Below are positions 23,853-33,200 of a stretch of 64,000 nt of DNA, piece by piece. The translations under genes were made by a program, and so were the position numbers. Origin of the DNA: JADJSS01 sp964490845. Its GTDB lineage: Bacteria; Bacteroidota; Bacteroidia; Chitinophagales; JADIYW01. The first letter of the stretch is position 1; each line of letters opens with the position of its first letter. The DNA lies in NCBI GenBank assembly GCA_964490845.1, contig CAZBED010000002.1:248001-312000 (forward strand). The letters are read 5' to 3'. Below the pieces are notes generated by a model. That model did no database searches, was not told the origin of the DNA, and worked only from the letters and a program-made list of their open reading frames with translations.

Positions 23853-26015
23853 ATGTACAAACTCAGCATAAAAATAATAGTATTTCCACTATTTTTCTTC
23901 TATAACTTCTATGCTTATTGTCAATTAACACTTGAAGATATTTTTTTAACAGATAGATATGTTGCAAAGGCATATCCGGAAATTGCTTTCCTGCATCGAA
24001 AACCCCTGAATGCCCGGTTTCTTGACGTTCCGCATGGTAAAAATATCGGATTCTTTAACTGCCGGAATGAGCAGGTAGATGAATGGAAACTGTCTGAATT
24101 TGTGATGAATGGATCTAATACGGACAGAGACTGGTCCGGGCTGGAGTTTTCAAATACGGATCAGTTTTTCCTCCTGAGCAGAACGTGTGAAACCTTATAC
24201 CGTTATGCTTCCTCTTGTGATTATGTGCTGGGAGATGCAAAAGGAATCTTGACAGACCTGAGTGAGGGGAAACAATATTTTCCGGCTTTTTCGCCCGATG
24301 ACAAAAAAATTGCGTTTGTAAAATACAATAACCTTTATTACAAAGATCTGTTGCACAACAGAGAAGTGCAAATCACAAAGGATGGCGAATGGAACAGGAT
24401 TATAAACGGAAAGTCGGACTGGGTCTATGAAGAAGAACTTGGACTGACAAAGGCTTTCGAGTGGAATACAACAGGAGATAAAATGGCATACCTGAAGTTT
24501 GATGAAACGAATGTGAAAGAATCCGCCTTGCCGATGTATTATGATTTAAAGTATCCGGATAACTTCAGGTATAAATACCCAAAAGTGGGAGAAGAAAATG
24601 CAAAAGTGTCGATATGGTGGTATGATACGAAATCTTCCAAAAATTATAAAGTGTCTGTACCGGTTTCGTTTGAATACATACCCCGAATTTATTGGAATGG
24701 CTCCGGAAATGAGATTGTAGCCATGCTGCTGAACCGACATCAGGATACCCTGCAATTAGTGGCATTTAATTGTAAAACGAAAAAATTCAGGCAACTATAC
24801 CTCGAAACGGACAAGACGTATGTGGAGGTACCGAATACAGTCAGATTCTTGTCGGATAATTCTTTTCTTATTACTTCCGAAAAAGACGGACACAATCATT
24901 TATATCATTATGATAAGGACGGAAATTTAATCAGGCAATTGACAAAAGGTGATTTTGAGATAATGGAAGTATATGGAGTAGATGAAAAGAATACGTTGAT
25001 TTACTATCAAAGCAATGAGGGCAATGAGATAGAGACGGCCATCTGCAGAATGAATTATGATCAACTAACAAAGCAACAGCTGAGTCATCAGCAGGGAGTG
25101 CATACAGCCGGGTTTTCATCGGATTTCTCTTGCTATATACAAGGGTTTTCCAATGCTTCCATACCGCCGCAGGCTACAATACAGCAAACGGATTCTGAAA
25201 GCGGCATATTGCTCGAAGGCAATAATAAATTGGGAGAGGAACTTAAAAACATACCCCATAAAGAATTTTTAAAAATTCCAGTAAACAAACAATTCTTAAA
25301 CGCGTGGATTATCAAACCGGCAAACCTGGATATTACAAAAAAATATCCGTTGTTGCTATATGTGTATGGCGGTCCCGGAGACAGGGAGGTGTTGAATGAG
25401 TGGGAAAAACGCAGGGATTTATTTTATAATTTCCTTGCTGAACAGGGGTATGTGGTGGCATGTGTGGAGAATACCGGAACAGGCAATAAAGGAGCTGCCT
25501 TTAAGAAAGCCACCTTCCTGCATCTGGGAAAACTGGAAACTTCCGACCAGGCCGCTGCGGCAAATTATTTTTCTACATTGCCCTATATTGATAAAAACCG
25601 CATAGGCATTTTTGGATGGAGTTATGGCGGATATATCGCGTTGAATGCTATACTGGAAGCGAATAACATCTTTAAAGCGGCCATTGCGGTAGCGCCCATC
25701 ACGAATTGGAACCTGTATGATAATGTATATACGGAGCGGTATATGAGAACACCGAAGGAAAATCCATTAGGCTATTATGAAAACAATCCGATTGTCTCCG
25801 CCCATAAATTAAAGGGCGAATTATTGCTGATACATGGAATGGCGGATGATAACGTTCAGGTGCAGCACACGATTCAGATGATCAATGCGCTGAACGAAGC
25901 ACACAAAACGTACCAGATGTATCTCTACCCGGACAAGGATCATGGTATATCCGGTAAACCATCCAGGTATGACCTCTTTTTAAAAATCTACCGGTTCATA
26001 CAGGAAAAACTGTAA
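23853..26015 (+). CDS. Dipeptidyl-peptidase IV-type S9 peptidase
   Basis: A 720-residue secreted or periplasmic serine peptidase that would release X-Pro/X-Ala dipeptides from peptides. Seen: a signal peptide (IKIIVFPLFFFYNFYAYC), a beta-propeller half with the double-glutamate motif KSDWVYEEELGL that binds the substrate N-terminus in DPP IV, and an alpha/beta-hydrolase half with GWSYGGY (Ser590), HGMADDNV (Asp665) and KDHGISG (His697) as the catalytic triad. All catalytic elements are present. It is followed by a DUF3078 gene with its own promoter, so the gene is probably transcribed alone. Confidence 0.93.
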   Translation: MYKLSIKIIVFPLFFFYNFYAYCQLTLEDIFLTDRYVAKAYPEIAFLHRKPLNARFLDVPHGKNIGFFNCRNEQVDEWKLSEFVMNGSNTDRDWSGLEFSNTDQFFLLSRTCETLYRYASSCDYVLGDAKGILTDLSEGKQYFPAFSPDDKKIAFVKYNNLYYKDLLHNREVQITKDGEWNRIINGKSDWVYEEELGLTKAFEWNTTGDKMAYLKFDETNVKESALPMYYDLKYPDNFRYKYPKVGEENAKVSIWWYDTKSSKNYKVSVPVSFEYIPRIYWNGSGNEIVAMLLNRHQDTLQLVAFNCKTKKFRQLYLETDKTYVEVPNTVRFLSDNSFLITSEKDGHNHLYHYDKDGNLIRQLTKGDFEIMEVYGVDEKNTLIYYQSNEGNEIETAICRMNYDQLTKQQLSHQQGVHTAGFSSDFSCYIQGFSNASIPPQATIQQTDSESGILLEGNNKLGEELKNIPHKEFLKIPVNKQFLNAWIIKPANLDITKKYPLLLYVYGGPGDREVLNEWEKRRDLFYNFLAEQGYVVACVENTGTGNKGAAFKKATFLHLGKLETSDQAAAANYFSTLPYIDKNRIGIFGWSYGGYIALNAILEANNIFKAAIAVAPITNWNLYDNVYTERYMRTPKENPLGYYENNPIVSAHKLKGELLLIHGMADDNVQVQHTIQMINALNEAHKTYQMYLYPDKDHGISGKPSRYDLFLKIYRFIQEKL

Positions 26016-26113
26016 AATCGGCCAAGTGGAATATTAATAAACGAATGTGCAGAATAAATTCAGATTTCTGTGATTCATAACCTTAAATTTAAGTTTGGAA
26101 AGATATATCATCT

Positions 26114-26121
26114 TACCTTTG
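26114..26121 (+). promoter_or_regulatory. Candidate -7 promoter element for the DUF3078 gene
   Basis: TACCTTTG, exact TAnnTTTG, ends 20 bases before the ATG at 26142. TTTG at 26094-26097 is a possible -33, though the 16-base spacer is short. Confidence 0.5.
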
Positions 26122-26141
26122 AACATCTAAAAAATTTGAAG

Positions 26142-27203
26142 ATGAAGAAAATAATTTTTAGTGTAGTTTGTATGCTCCTTTTACAAACTTCTATGTATGC
26201 ACAGGTAGAAAAACAAATTAAAGGAGAGGCCGTATCAACGGATGAAAAGAAAAAACTGGCTGATACAACTGATGGCTGGAAGTTCGGAGGATTGGGAAGT
26301 ATTACGTTTAATCAGGCAGGGTTTGTGAATTGGGCACCCGGCGGAACAAATTCTTTTTCTTTCCTGTTCAACTTCCGTTTTTATGCCGATTTGAAAAAAA
26401 AGAATCACTTGTGGCAAAATTGGTTCGCAGCTGAGTATGGTATCCAGTTTGTAAAAAGCGATGCAGATAAAGTCAGAAAAAATGCTGATCGTTGGGAAAT
26501 CTTTTCCAAGTACGGCTATAAGCTCTACAAACCATTATATATCGCGGTCTATGCAGATTTGCGTTCTCAGTTTTCAAACACCTACGATTACTCACAACCC
26601 AAGCCGAGAAAACCCATTTCCAGGTTTGCGGCACCTTTAATTTTTGAATCAGCTGTAGGTTTGGATTATGTGCCGAATCAGTATTTTTCATTGTTCTATT
26701 CCCCCTTAGCTGCTAAGATTACCTTCGTCGGAGATAACGACATTGCCGCAGCGGGCACTTATGGCAATACTTTTCCATCCAAACTGAAAAAAGAATTTGG
26801 TACCGTGTTAATCGCAACATATAAACAGAATTTCTGGAAACAAAACATCTCCATTCTTTCCGTTTTTAAAGCGTATAAAAATTACCTGAGAGATAAAGAA
26901 CAGGTTTTTGATTTTACATCGGACCCTGCCACCTCGGCGTTGGTGCCTGAAACAATCAGCCATTACAGACGCAATATTGACATTGACTGGCAAACGACAA
27001 TCGGCTTAAAAGTCAATAAATACTTATCAGCCAGCGTCTTCCTGCAGTTGGTTTGGGATGTGGATGTGGCGACACCGGTTAGTGGTACAATAGCTCCCGT
27101 TCAATACAAACCACAGGCACAATTCAGAGATATTATCGGTATAGGATTGTCCTATAATCCCAATTTCTATAAAGCAAAAGGCATCAAAGCGAAAAGCCTG
27201 TAA
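26142..27203 (+). CDS. DUF3078 outer-membrane protein
   Basis: A 353-residue protein with a signal peptide (MKKIIFSVVCMLLLQTSMYA, cleavage after AQ) and the DUF3078 pattern: WKFGGLGSITFNQAGFVNWA, GGTNSFSFLFNFRFYADLKK, NADRWEIFSKYGYKLYKPLY, and repeated barrel strands to the C-terminus. The family is found in Bacteroidota and is presumed to sit in the outer membrane; function is unknown. The ATG at 26142 is preferred to the open frame from 26070 because a promoter element lies between them. A strong terminator follows. Confidence 0.85.
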   Translation: MKKIIFSVVCMLLLQTSMYAQVEKQIKGEAVSTDEKKKLADTTDGWKFGGLGSITFNQAGFVNWAPGGTNSFSFLFNFRFYADLKKKNHLWQNWFAAEYGIQFVKSDADKVRKNADRWEIFSKYGYKLYKPLYIAVYADLRSQFSNTYDYSQPKPRKPISRFAAPLIFESAVGLDYVPNQYFSLFYSPLAAKITFVGDNDIAAAGTYGNTFPSKLKKEFGTVLIATYKQNFWKQNISILSVFKAYKNYLRDKEQVFDFTSDPATSALVPETISHYRRNIDIDWQTTIGLKVNKYLSASVFLQLVWDVDVATPVSGTIAPVQYKPQAQFRDIIGIGLSYNPNFYKAKGIKAKSL

Positions 27204-27221
27204 ATTTAGCAGTCATATACG

Positions 27222-27253
27222 AAAACCACACTGTAAATGAGTGTGGTTTTTTT
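27222..27253 (+). terminator. Rho-independent terminator after the DUF3078 gene
   Basis: An 11-base-pair stem (AAAACCACACT with AGTGTGGTTTT) and a seven-base loop, with a seven-T run overlapping the end of the stem, 18 bases after the stop. Confidence 0.9.
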
Positions 27254-27344
27254 ATTTAGAAGGAGTCTTAGTAGAGATTCTAAATTAACCCTAACAAGTA
27301 ACATTTTTTAACAATATATCAAAAGCGTTCATAGGTTAGGATTT

Positions 27345-27352
27345 TATTTTTG
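27345..27352 (+). promoter_or_regulatory. Candidate -7 promoter of the bat operon
   Basis: TATTTTTG, exact TAnnTTTG, ends 30 bases before the moxR ATG at 27383 and follows the terminator at 27222-27253. It is the only good candidate for the eight-gene run to 35844. Confidence 0.5.
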
Positions 27353-27382
27353 CAGTTCATTAAACCGCATAAAATTTCGCTT

Positions 27383-28375
27383 ATGGAATCTATTGACATA
27401 AAAGCTTTAAACGAGCAAATCCAACAAGACAGCGCTTTTCTGGAAATCTTAAATCTGGAAATTGGCAAATCGATTGTAGGGCAAAAATACATGCTCGAAC
27501 GATTGATGATAGCACTCTTGTCTCAAGGCCATATTTTACTCGAAGGAGTACCCGGGCTGGCAAAAACCTTAGCTATTAAATCCTTGTCCGACGCGATAGA
27601 CACCCGATTCAGCCGGATTCAGTTTACACCGGATTTGTTGCCTGCAGATATTTTAGGTACCATGGTGTACAATCAGGCTAAAGGGAATTTTGAAGTGAAG
27701 AAAGGCCCCATCTTTTCCAACTTCATTTTAGCAGACGAGATTAACCGCGCCCCGGCTAAGGTACAGAGCGCATTGCTGCAATCCATGCAGGAAAGAGTGG
27801 TGACACTGGGTGATACGACCTATAAACTTGAAGAACCTTTTCTGGTAATGGCCACTCAGAACCCCATTGAGCAGGAAGGAACCTACAATCTGCCGGAAGC
27901 ACAGGTAGACCGTTTTATGCTGAAAGTAAAAATCTCTTATCCGGAATTTGAGGAAGAACGGCAGATCATGCGTCAGAATGTGAGTGGACTGAATCCGAAT
28001 ATCAACCCGGTGATATCTGCCGCAACCATTCTAAAAGGACGTGATACCGTGCGTAAAGTATACATGGATGAGAAGATTGAGAAATATATTCTCGATATCA
28101 TCTTTGCTACCCGCGAACCGGCTCACTATAAAATCGATAACCTTAAACACCTGATAAGCTACGGTGGTTCGCCGCGTGCCAGTATCAGTTTGGCAATGGC
28201 CAGCAAAGCATATGCGTTTATCAAACGAAGAGGTTATGTCATTCCCGAAGATGTGCGTGCAGTAGCACATGACGTATTGCGTCACAGGATAGGCATCACA
28301 TACGAAGCGGAAGCAGAAAATATCACCCAAGAACACATCATCGATACCATCTTAAACAGAGTAGAGGTTCCTTAG
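27383..28375 (+). CDS. MoxR family AAA+ ATPase
   Basis: A 330-residue AAA+ ATPase of the MoxR branch. Seen: Walker A LLEGVPGLAKT, the RIQFTPDLLPADILG stretch, Walker B FILADEINRAP, sensor-1 MATQNPIEQEGTYNLPEAQ and the C-terminal YGGSPRASISLAMASKAYA. MoxR proteins act as chaperone-like remodellers together with von Willebrand factor A (VWA) proteins, and here the gene heads a run with DUF58 and two VWA genes, the classic arrangement. The ATG at 27383 is favoured over the open frame from 27350, which overlaps the promoter element. Confidence 0.95.
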   Translation: MESIDIKALNEQIQQDSAFLEILNLEIGKSIVGQKYMLERLMIALLSQGHILLEGVPGLAKTLAIKSLSDAIDTRFSRIQFTPDLLPADILGTMVYNQAKGNFEVKKGPIFSNFILADEINRAPAKVQSALLQSMQERVVTLGDTTYKLEEPFLVMATQNPIEQEGTYNLPEAQVDRFMLKVKISYPEFEEERQIMRQNVSGLNPNINPVISAATILKGRDTVRKVYMDEKIEKYILDIIFATREPAHYKIDNLKHLISYGGSPRASISLAMASKAYAFIKRRGYVIPEDVRAVAHDVLRHRIGITYEAEAENITQEHIIDTILNRVEVP

Positions 28376-28449
28376 CAGTATTTTAGAAAAATGAGACGAG
28401 TGGCGACGCATTTCTCCGCTCCAATCTATTCATCTTCAATCTCAGACAA

Positions 28450-29316
28450 ATGGAAGTAACAGAACTACTAAAAAAGGTGCGGAAAATTGAAATCAAGACC
28501 AAGGGCTTGACGAATCATATTTTTTCGGGCGAGTACCACTCTGCCTTTAAAGGGCGTGGTATGTCTTTTTCTGAAGTTCGGGAATATCAGTATGGCGATG
28601 ATATCCGGAATATCGACTGGAATGTCACCGCCCGCTTCCAGCATCCTTTTGTCAAAGTGTTTGAGGAAGAACGGGAATTGACCATTATGCTGCTGATTGA
28701 TGTGAGTAAATCTTCTTTTATCGGAACACAGAACCAGCTGAAAAATGAAATCATTGCAGAAATAGCGGGTGTACTCGCTTTTTCAGCGATTCAGAATAAC
28801 GATAAGGTGGGTGTCTTGTTTTTCAGCGATGCAATTGAGATGTTTATTCCGCCCAAAAAAGGGAAATCGCATATCCTGCGTATTATACGGGAGATACTCA
28901 ACTTCGAGCCAAAGAGTAAAAGAACCGATATCTCACTGGCACTGGAAAGTTTCAATAATATGGTTAAACGGAAAAGTATCGCTTTTGTGTTATCCGATTT
29001 TATTGATGAAAATTACACGGATGAGCTGCGCCATATTGCTAAAAAACACGATGTGATAGGTGTAAAGGTATATGATCAGCTTGATACAGAACTTCCTAAG
29101 GTGGGGTTGCTGCAGATAAAAGATGTGGAAACGGGTGAAACGAAGTGGATAGATACCAATGACTCCAGCACCCAACAAACATACAGGGAACGCGCGGCAT
29201 TCTATGATAAAAATTACGATTCCAGTTTTTTAAAAGCCGGTGCTGATAAACTGAAAATAAAAACAGAACAGTCGTATGTTCATATATTGATGAATTTCTT
29301 TAAGAAACGTGCCTGA
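28450..29316 (+). CDS. DUF58 domain protein
   Basis: A 288-residue DUF58 protein, the usual partner of MoxR. The conserved segments are visible: GRGMSFSEVREYQYGDD, RNIDWNVTARF, and a VWA-like MIDAS start LLIDVSKSSF (DxSxS). The C-terminus continues as a VWA-like fold (KSIAFVLSDFIDENYTDELR). It has no signal peptide and likely works on the cytoplasmic side. It lies 74 bases after moxR and five bases before the next gene, within the bat operon. Confidence 0.93.
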   Translation: MEVTELLKKVRKIEIKTKGLTNHIFSGEYHSAFKGRGMSFSEVREYQYGDDIRNIDWNVTARFQHPFVKVFEEERELTIMLLIDVSKSSFIGTQNQLKNEIIAEIAGVLAFSAIQNNDKVGVLFFSDAIEMFIPPKKGKSHILRIIREILNFEPKSKRTDISLALESFNNMVKRKSIAFVLSDFIDENYTDELRHIAKKHDVIGVKVYDQLDTELPKVGLLQIKDVETGETKWIDTNDSSTQQTYRERAAFYDKNYDSSFLKAGADKLKIKTEQSYVHILMNFFKKRA

Positions 29317-29321
29317 CAGGA

Positions 29322-30305
29322 ATGAAACAATTTTTACAAATACCAGTTGGATTCCTTGCTGATTGTTTCAAGACGGCAGTTGTAATGTGTATAACATTAT
29401 TTTTGTTGACGCATAATTCCAACGCACAGACGGCAACTGCTTCTGTTAAAGAAAAAGAATACCTTATAGGTGACTGGATACCGGTGGATTTATTTGTATC
29501 TGCCGCTTCCAATAACAAGGTGGTTTTTCCTAGCCTCAAAGATTCTATTTCACCCGTTATAGAAGTAGCCGATTTTTCTCCGGTTGATACTGTAAAGAAA
29601 AGCGGACAATATGAATACCATCAATTGGTGAATTTGATTGTCTTTGACACCGGACAGGTGTTACTGCCACAGTTCCAGTTTCTGGTGGATAATAATGGAA
29701 AGTTGGATACTATTACCTCAGAAGCGATTCTGGTACATGTAGCCGGCGTGAAGATTGATACGACTAAAGATATTAAAGCCATAAAAGAACCGTTAAAAAT
29801 TCCGCTTACTTTCAAAGAAATTTTACCCTTCATAATCGGCGCACTGTTATTGGCAGCCTTAATCGGATTTGTTGTGTGGTTTATTCGGTATAAAAAGAAA
29901 AAAAACCTGCCGGTGGATGAGAAATACCTCTTGCCTCCGCATGTCTGGGCGCTCAAGGAACTGGATAAACTGGGGCAGGAAAAATTATGGCAGACCGGTG
30001 AAGTGAAGAGCTACTATTCCCGTCTTACTGATATTGCCAGAACCTACATAGAACTGCGCTATCATATTCCGGCTATGGAACAAACCACAGAAGAGCTGAT
30101 GAGTTCGCTGCATAAAGGCGTCATGAAACAGTCGCTCAAAAAGGAATTGAACGAAGTACTTGCGCTGAGTGATTTTGTGAAATTCGCCAAGGCGCAGCCG
30201 GATTTTTTAGAGAATGAAAATTCGTTGAAAGTCATCAAAGACTTTATTGACAAAACAAAACAACTGGAAGAAGTAAAGAAAGCAGAACAACATAAACCCG
30301 TCTGA
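29322..30305 (+). CDS. Single-pass membrane protein of the bat operon (DUF4381/BatD-like C-terminus)
   Basis: A 327-residue protein with a signal peptide (AVVMCITLFLLTHNSNAQ), a periplasmic beta-rich domain of about 130 residues, one membrane helix (ILPFIIGALLLAALIGFVVW) and a cytoplasmic helical tail. The tail (VKSYYSRLTDIARTYIELRY, AMEQTTEELMSSL) resembles DUF4381 proteins found next to MoxR-DUF58 pairs, and in layout the C-terminus of BatD further down the operon. It probably anchors or assembles the VWA proteins at the membrane; that is inference. No symbol is assigned. Confidence 0.8.
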   Translation: MKQFLQIPVGFLADCFKTAVVMCITLFLLTHNSNAQTATASVKEKEYLIGDWIPVDLFVSAASNNKVVFPSLKDSISPVIEVADFSPVDTVKKSGQYEYHQLVNLIVFDTGQVLLPQFQFLVDNNGKLDTITSEAILVHVAGVKIDTTKDIKAIKEPLKIPLTFKEILPFIIGALLLAALIGFVVWFIRYKKKKNLPVDEKYLLPPHVWALKELDKLGQEKLWQTGEVKSYYSRLTDIARTYIELRYHIPAMEQTTEELMSSLHKGVMKQSLKKELNEVLALSDFVKFAKAQPDFLENENSLKVIKDFIDKTKQLEEVKKAEQHKPV

Positions 30306-30309
30306 GAAA

Positions 30310-31317
30310 ATGGCTCATATATTTCCATACACGTTCGCACATCCGCAATACTTCTGGTTATTGCTGGCACTGCCGTTCTTAGTGTATTGGTTTTATTATA
30401 AAAGAGACTCATTTTTCCCGTCCTTCAATATACCACAGCATGGAGGTGTCCTGACTCAGTCCCCGTCTCTGAAAGTGCGGGTGATGCCTGTGTTGCCATT
30501 GCTGAAACTGCTGGCATTTGTTTTTTTAGTATTTGCACTGGCCAGACCACAAAGTTCGATGTCGGAAAAAGAAATTTCCACACAGGGAATCGATATCGTA
30601 TTATCGCTGGATATATCGGGATCCATGCTTGCGCGTGACTTTGAACCCGACCGGCTGGAAGCTGCCAAAAAAGTGGCGATGAAATTTATCAAAGACCGGC
30701 CAAATGACCGAATAGGCCTGGTGGTGTTCTCCGGAGAGAGTTTTACCCAATGTCCAATCACTATCGACCATCAGGTATTGCTGAATCTATTCAAAGATAT
30801 TCGCAGCGGCATGGTGGAAGACGGTACGGCTATCGGAATGGGGCTGGCAACGGCTGTGGCGAGATTGAAAGAAAGTAAGTCCAAAACAAAAGTCATTATC
30901 CTGATGACGGATGGGGTGAATAATATGGGCTATATCGACCCGTACACATCCATCAAGATTGCTAAGGCTTTTGGTGTCCGTGTATATACTATCGGAATCG
31001 GCAAGAACGGGAATGCACCCTATCCGGTAAAGGACCAGAACGGCAGAACTTTCTACCAGAGTTTTCCCGTACAGATTGATGAGCCTTTGCTGAGAAAAAT
31101 TGCACAGGAAACGGGCGGAAATTATTTCAGGGCAACCGGTAATTCATCCTTAAAAAGTATTTATGACAATATCGATAAACTGGAAAAGTCAAAAATAAAA
31201 ATCAGCAACTATCACCGAAAAAGCGAACGGTTTCATTTGTTTGCCTTTTTGGCGTTGATTTGTCTGCTGACGGAATTTGTGCTCAGTAAAACGTATTTGA
31301 AAACTATTTTAACGTAA
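30310..31317 (+). CDS. batA: Aerotolerance VWA protein BatA
   Basis: A 335-residue membrane protein with two N-terminal helices, a VWA domain and a C-terminal helix. The MIDAS metal site is intact: LSLDISGSMLARDF (DxSxS), the threonine in EDGTAIGMGL and the aspartate of ILMTDGVNN. In Bacteroides fragilis the bat genes are needed for full aerotolerance. In this order it is the first of two adjacent VWA genes, so BatA. It starts four bases after the preceding stop. Confidence 0.93.
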   Translation: MAHIFPYTFAHPQYFWLLLALPFLVYWFYYKRDSFFPSFNIPQHGGVLTQSPSLKVRVMPVLPLLKLLAFVFLVFALARPQSSMSEKEISTQGIDIVLSLDISGSMLARDFEPDRLEAAKKVAMKFIKDRPNDRIGLVVFSGESFTQCPITIDHQVLLNLFKDIRSGMVEDGTAIGMGLATAVARLKESKSKTKVIILMTDGVNNMGYIDPYTSIKIAKAFGVRVYTIGIGKNGNAPYPVKDQNGRTFYQSFPVQIDEPLLRKIAQETGGNYFRATGNSSLKSIYDNIDKLEKSKIKISNYHRKSERFHLFAFLALICLLTEFVLSKTYLKTILT

Positions 31318-31348
31318 CAGATAAATATCATCATCAACAGATTTAGCG

Positions 31349-32368
31349 ATGCTGCGATTTGAACATACCGAATATTTTTTCCTGCTGCTGCTGCTGCCAC
31401 TGGTTACGGGCATCTACTTCTATGTTCAATGGAAAACAAAAAAACAACTTCAGCAAATCGGCAGTATAAATTTGATCAGAAGATTAATGCCGGAACGGAG
31501 CGATAAAAAAGCACTGCTGAAACTGGTACTGCTGAATGTGCTGATTTTATTTCTGGTGCTTTCATTGGCGCAACCGCAGATGGGAACGAAGATGGAAAAG
31601 GTACAACGAAAAGGTATCGATGTGATGATAGCTTTGGATGTTTCAAAAAGTATGTTATCACAGGATATTGCACCTTCTCGGCTGGAGAAATCAAAACTGC
31701 TGATTCAGACTCTTCTTCATAAACTGGATGGCGACCGCGTAGGATTAGTCATCTTCGCCGGAAATGCTTATTTACAAATGCCGCTCACGGTGGATTATTC
31801 TTCCCTGATGCTGTATCTTCGTTCTATCACAACGAATTCTGTTCCGACACAAGGTACAATTATTACAGAAGCGCTCCGCCAGTCGGAAAGCGCGTTTAAA
31901 GCGACAGAAAAAAAATACAAAGCGGTTATTGTCATTACGGATGGCGAAGACCATGAAGAAAATGCTATTGACATGGCGGAAGAACTGGCCTCTGACGGTA
32001 CGAAGGTTTTTACGGTAGGTGTTGGAACTCCGAATGGCGGCACTATTCCCGTATATGATAACAATGGAAGAATAGTAGATAATAAGAAAGATGAAAACGG
32101 TCAGGTGATTATTTCCAGGATGAATGCCAATATGTTGCAGGCGTTAGCAAAAGGCGGTAACGGAAATTATTATGTGTTGGATAACACCAAAATTGTAGGC
32201 GACCTGCTGGCAAAGGATATAGCCAAAATGGAAACAAAAACCATCAATGACAAGATATTTACCGATTATGTGGAACAATTTCAGTATTTTCTGGTGTTTG
32301 CATTAGTAGTCTTATTAGCAGATTTATTGGTCACTTACAGAAACCGGTGGCTGGATTTTAAGAAATAA
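31349..32368 (+). CDS. batB: Aerotolerance VWA protein BatB
   Basis: A 339-residue paralogue of BatA. It has two N-terminal helices (YFFLLLLLPLVTGIYFYV and LLKLVLLNVLILFLVLSLA), a VWA domain with the MIDAS motif MIALDVSKSMLSQDI, TQGTIITEAL, VIVITDGEDHEENA, and a C-terminal helix (FQYFLVFALVVLLADLLV). In the known bat operons BatB pairs with BatA and both are membrane-anchored. It lies 31 bases after batA; batC follows after 22 bases. Confidence 0.93.
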   Translation: MLRFEHTEYFFLLLLLPLVTGIYFYVQWKTKKQLQQIGSINLIRRLMPERSDKKALLKLVLLNVLILFLVLSLAQPQMGTKMEKVQRKGIDVMIALDVSKSMLSQDIAPSRLEKSKLLIQTLLHKLDGDRVGLVIFAGNAYLQMPLTVDYSSLMLYLRSITTNSVPTQGTIITEALRQSESAFKATEKKYKAVIVITDGEDHEENAIDMAEELASDGTKVFTVGVGTPNGGTIPVYDNNGRIVDNKKDENGQVIISRMNANMLQALAKGGNGNYYVLDNTKIVGDLLAKDIAKMETKTINDKIFTDYVEQFQYFLVFALVVLLADLLVTYRNRWLDFKK

Positions 32369-32390
32369 CAAAACTTATGGTATTTATTAA

Positions 32391-33200
32391 ATGAAAGAAA
32401 AGATTGAACATATAAAAGCATTCATAAAAAAACACAAAACATTGTTTATCATTCTGACCGTATTAAAAGTATTGTTGAAGATAGGTGTTGTACTGTTTTT
32501 TATTGCGAAAGCCAACGATGCGAAAGGTCAGTCTGCAAACAAACTGCTGAGAGAAGGAAATAAGCTGTATCATAAAGAAAAATACAACAATGCCACGGAG
32601 TCCTACAGTAAGGCATTGCAAAAAGCGCCGAAAGATGTTCGTGCTAATTTCAATCAGGGCGATGCACTCTACAAGTTAAATGAGCTGGATAAGGCGAAAG
32701 AATTGTATCAGGTTGCTGCGAATCTCAGTGCCAATACCGATATTAAAGCGAAAGCTCACTACAATATCGGTAATGCCTGGTATAAGCAGGAAAAATATGA
32801 AGAAAGTGTGAAAGCATTTAAGGCTTCGCTCAAGCTGAACCCAAAAGATATGGACGCCAAATACAATTTGATGATGGCCATGGCGAAACTGAAAAATAAC
32901 AAAGGCGGTGGCGGAGATAAAAATCAGCAGAAGGATAAGCAACAACAGGATAAACAGGATAAAAATCAACAGCAGAACGGTGGGGATAAGAATCAGCAAC
33001 AAAAGAATCAGCAGGGACAACAACAGCCGCAGAACAGTCCTTCTCAGCCTCAGCAACAGCAGGCACAGGCGCAGCAAATGAGCAATGAAGAGGCACAAAA
33101 GTTATTAGATGCCATTGGCAGTGAGGAAAGTAAAGTGCAGCAAAAATTATCAAAAGAAAAAGGCAAACCGCAAAACGGAAAAGTCCAAAAAGACTGGTGA
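32391..33200 (+). CDS. batC: TPR protein BatC
   Basis: A 269-residue protein with one N-terminal helix (TLFIILTVLKVLLKIGVVLF), three tetratricopeptide repeats at about residues 48-160 (NKLLREGNKLYHKEKYNNA, YNIGNAWYKQEKYEESVKAF) and a long Gln/Asn/Lys-rich low-complexity C-terminus (about 170-235) before a final helical part (NEEAQKLLDAIGSEESK). The tail is encoded by A/G-rich repeats and is probably disordered. In this operon it corresponds to BatC, likely an adaptor for the VWA proteins. Its TGA overlaps the batD ATG (TGATG). Confidence 0.88.
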   Translation: MKEKIEHIKAFIKKHKTLFIILTVLKVLLKIGVVLFFIAKANDAKGQSANKLLREGNKLYHKEKYNNATESYSKALQKAPKDVRANFNQGDALYKLNELDKAKELYQVAANLSANTDIKAKAHYNIGNAWYKQEKYEESVKAFKASLKLNPKDMDAKYNLMMAMAKLKNNKGGGGDKNQQKDKQQQDKQDKNQQQNGGDKNQQQKNQQGQQQPQNSPSQPQQQQAQAQQMSNEEAQKLLDAIGSEESKVQQKLSKEKGKPQNGKVQKDW

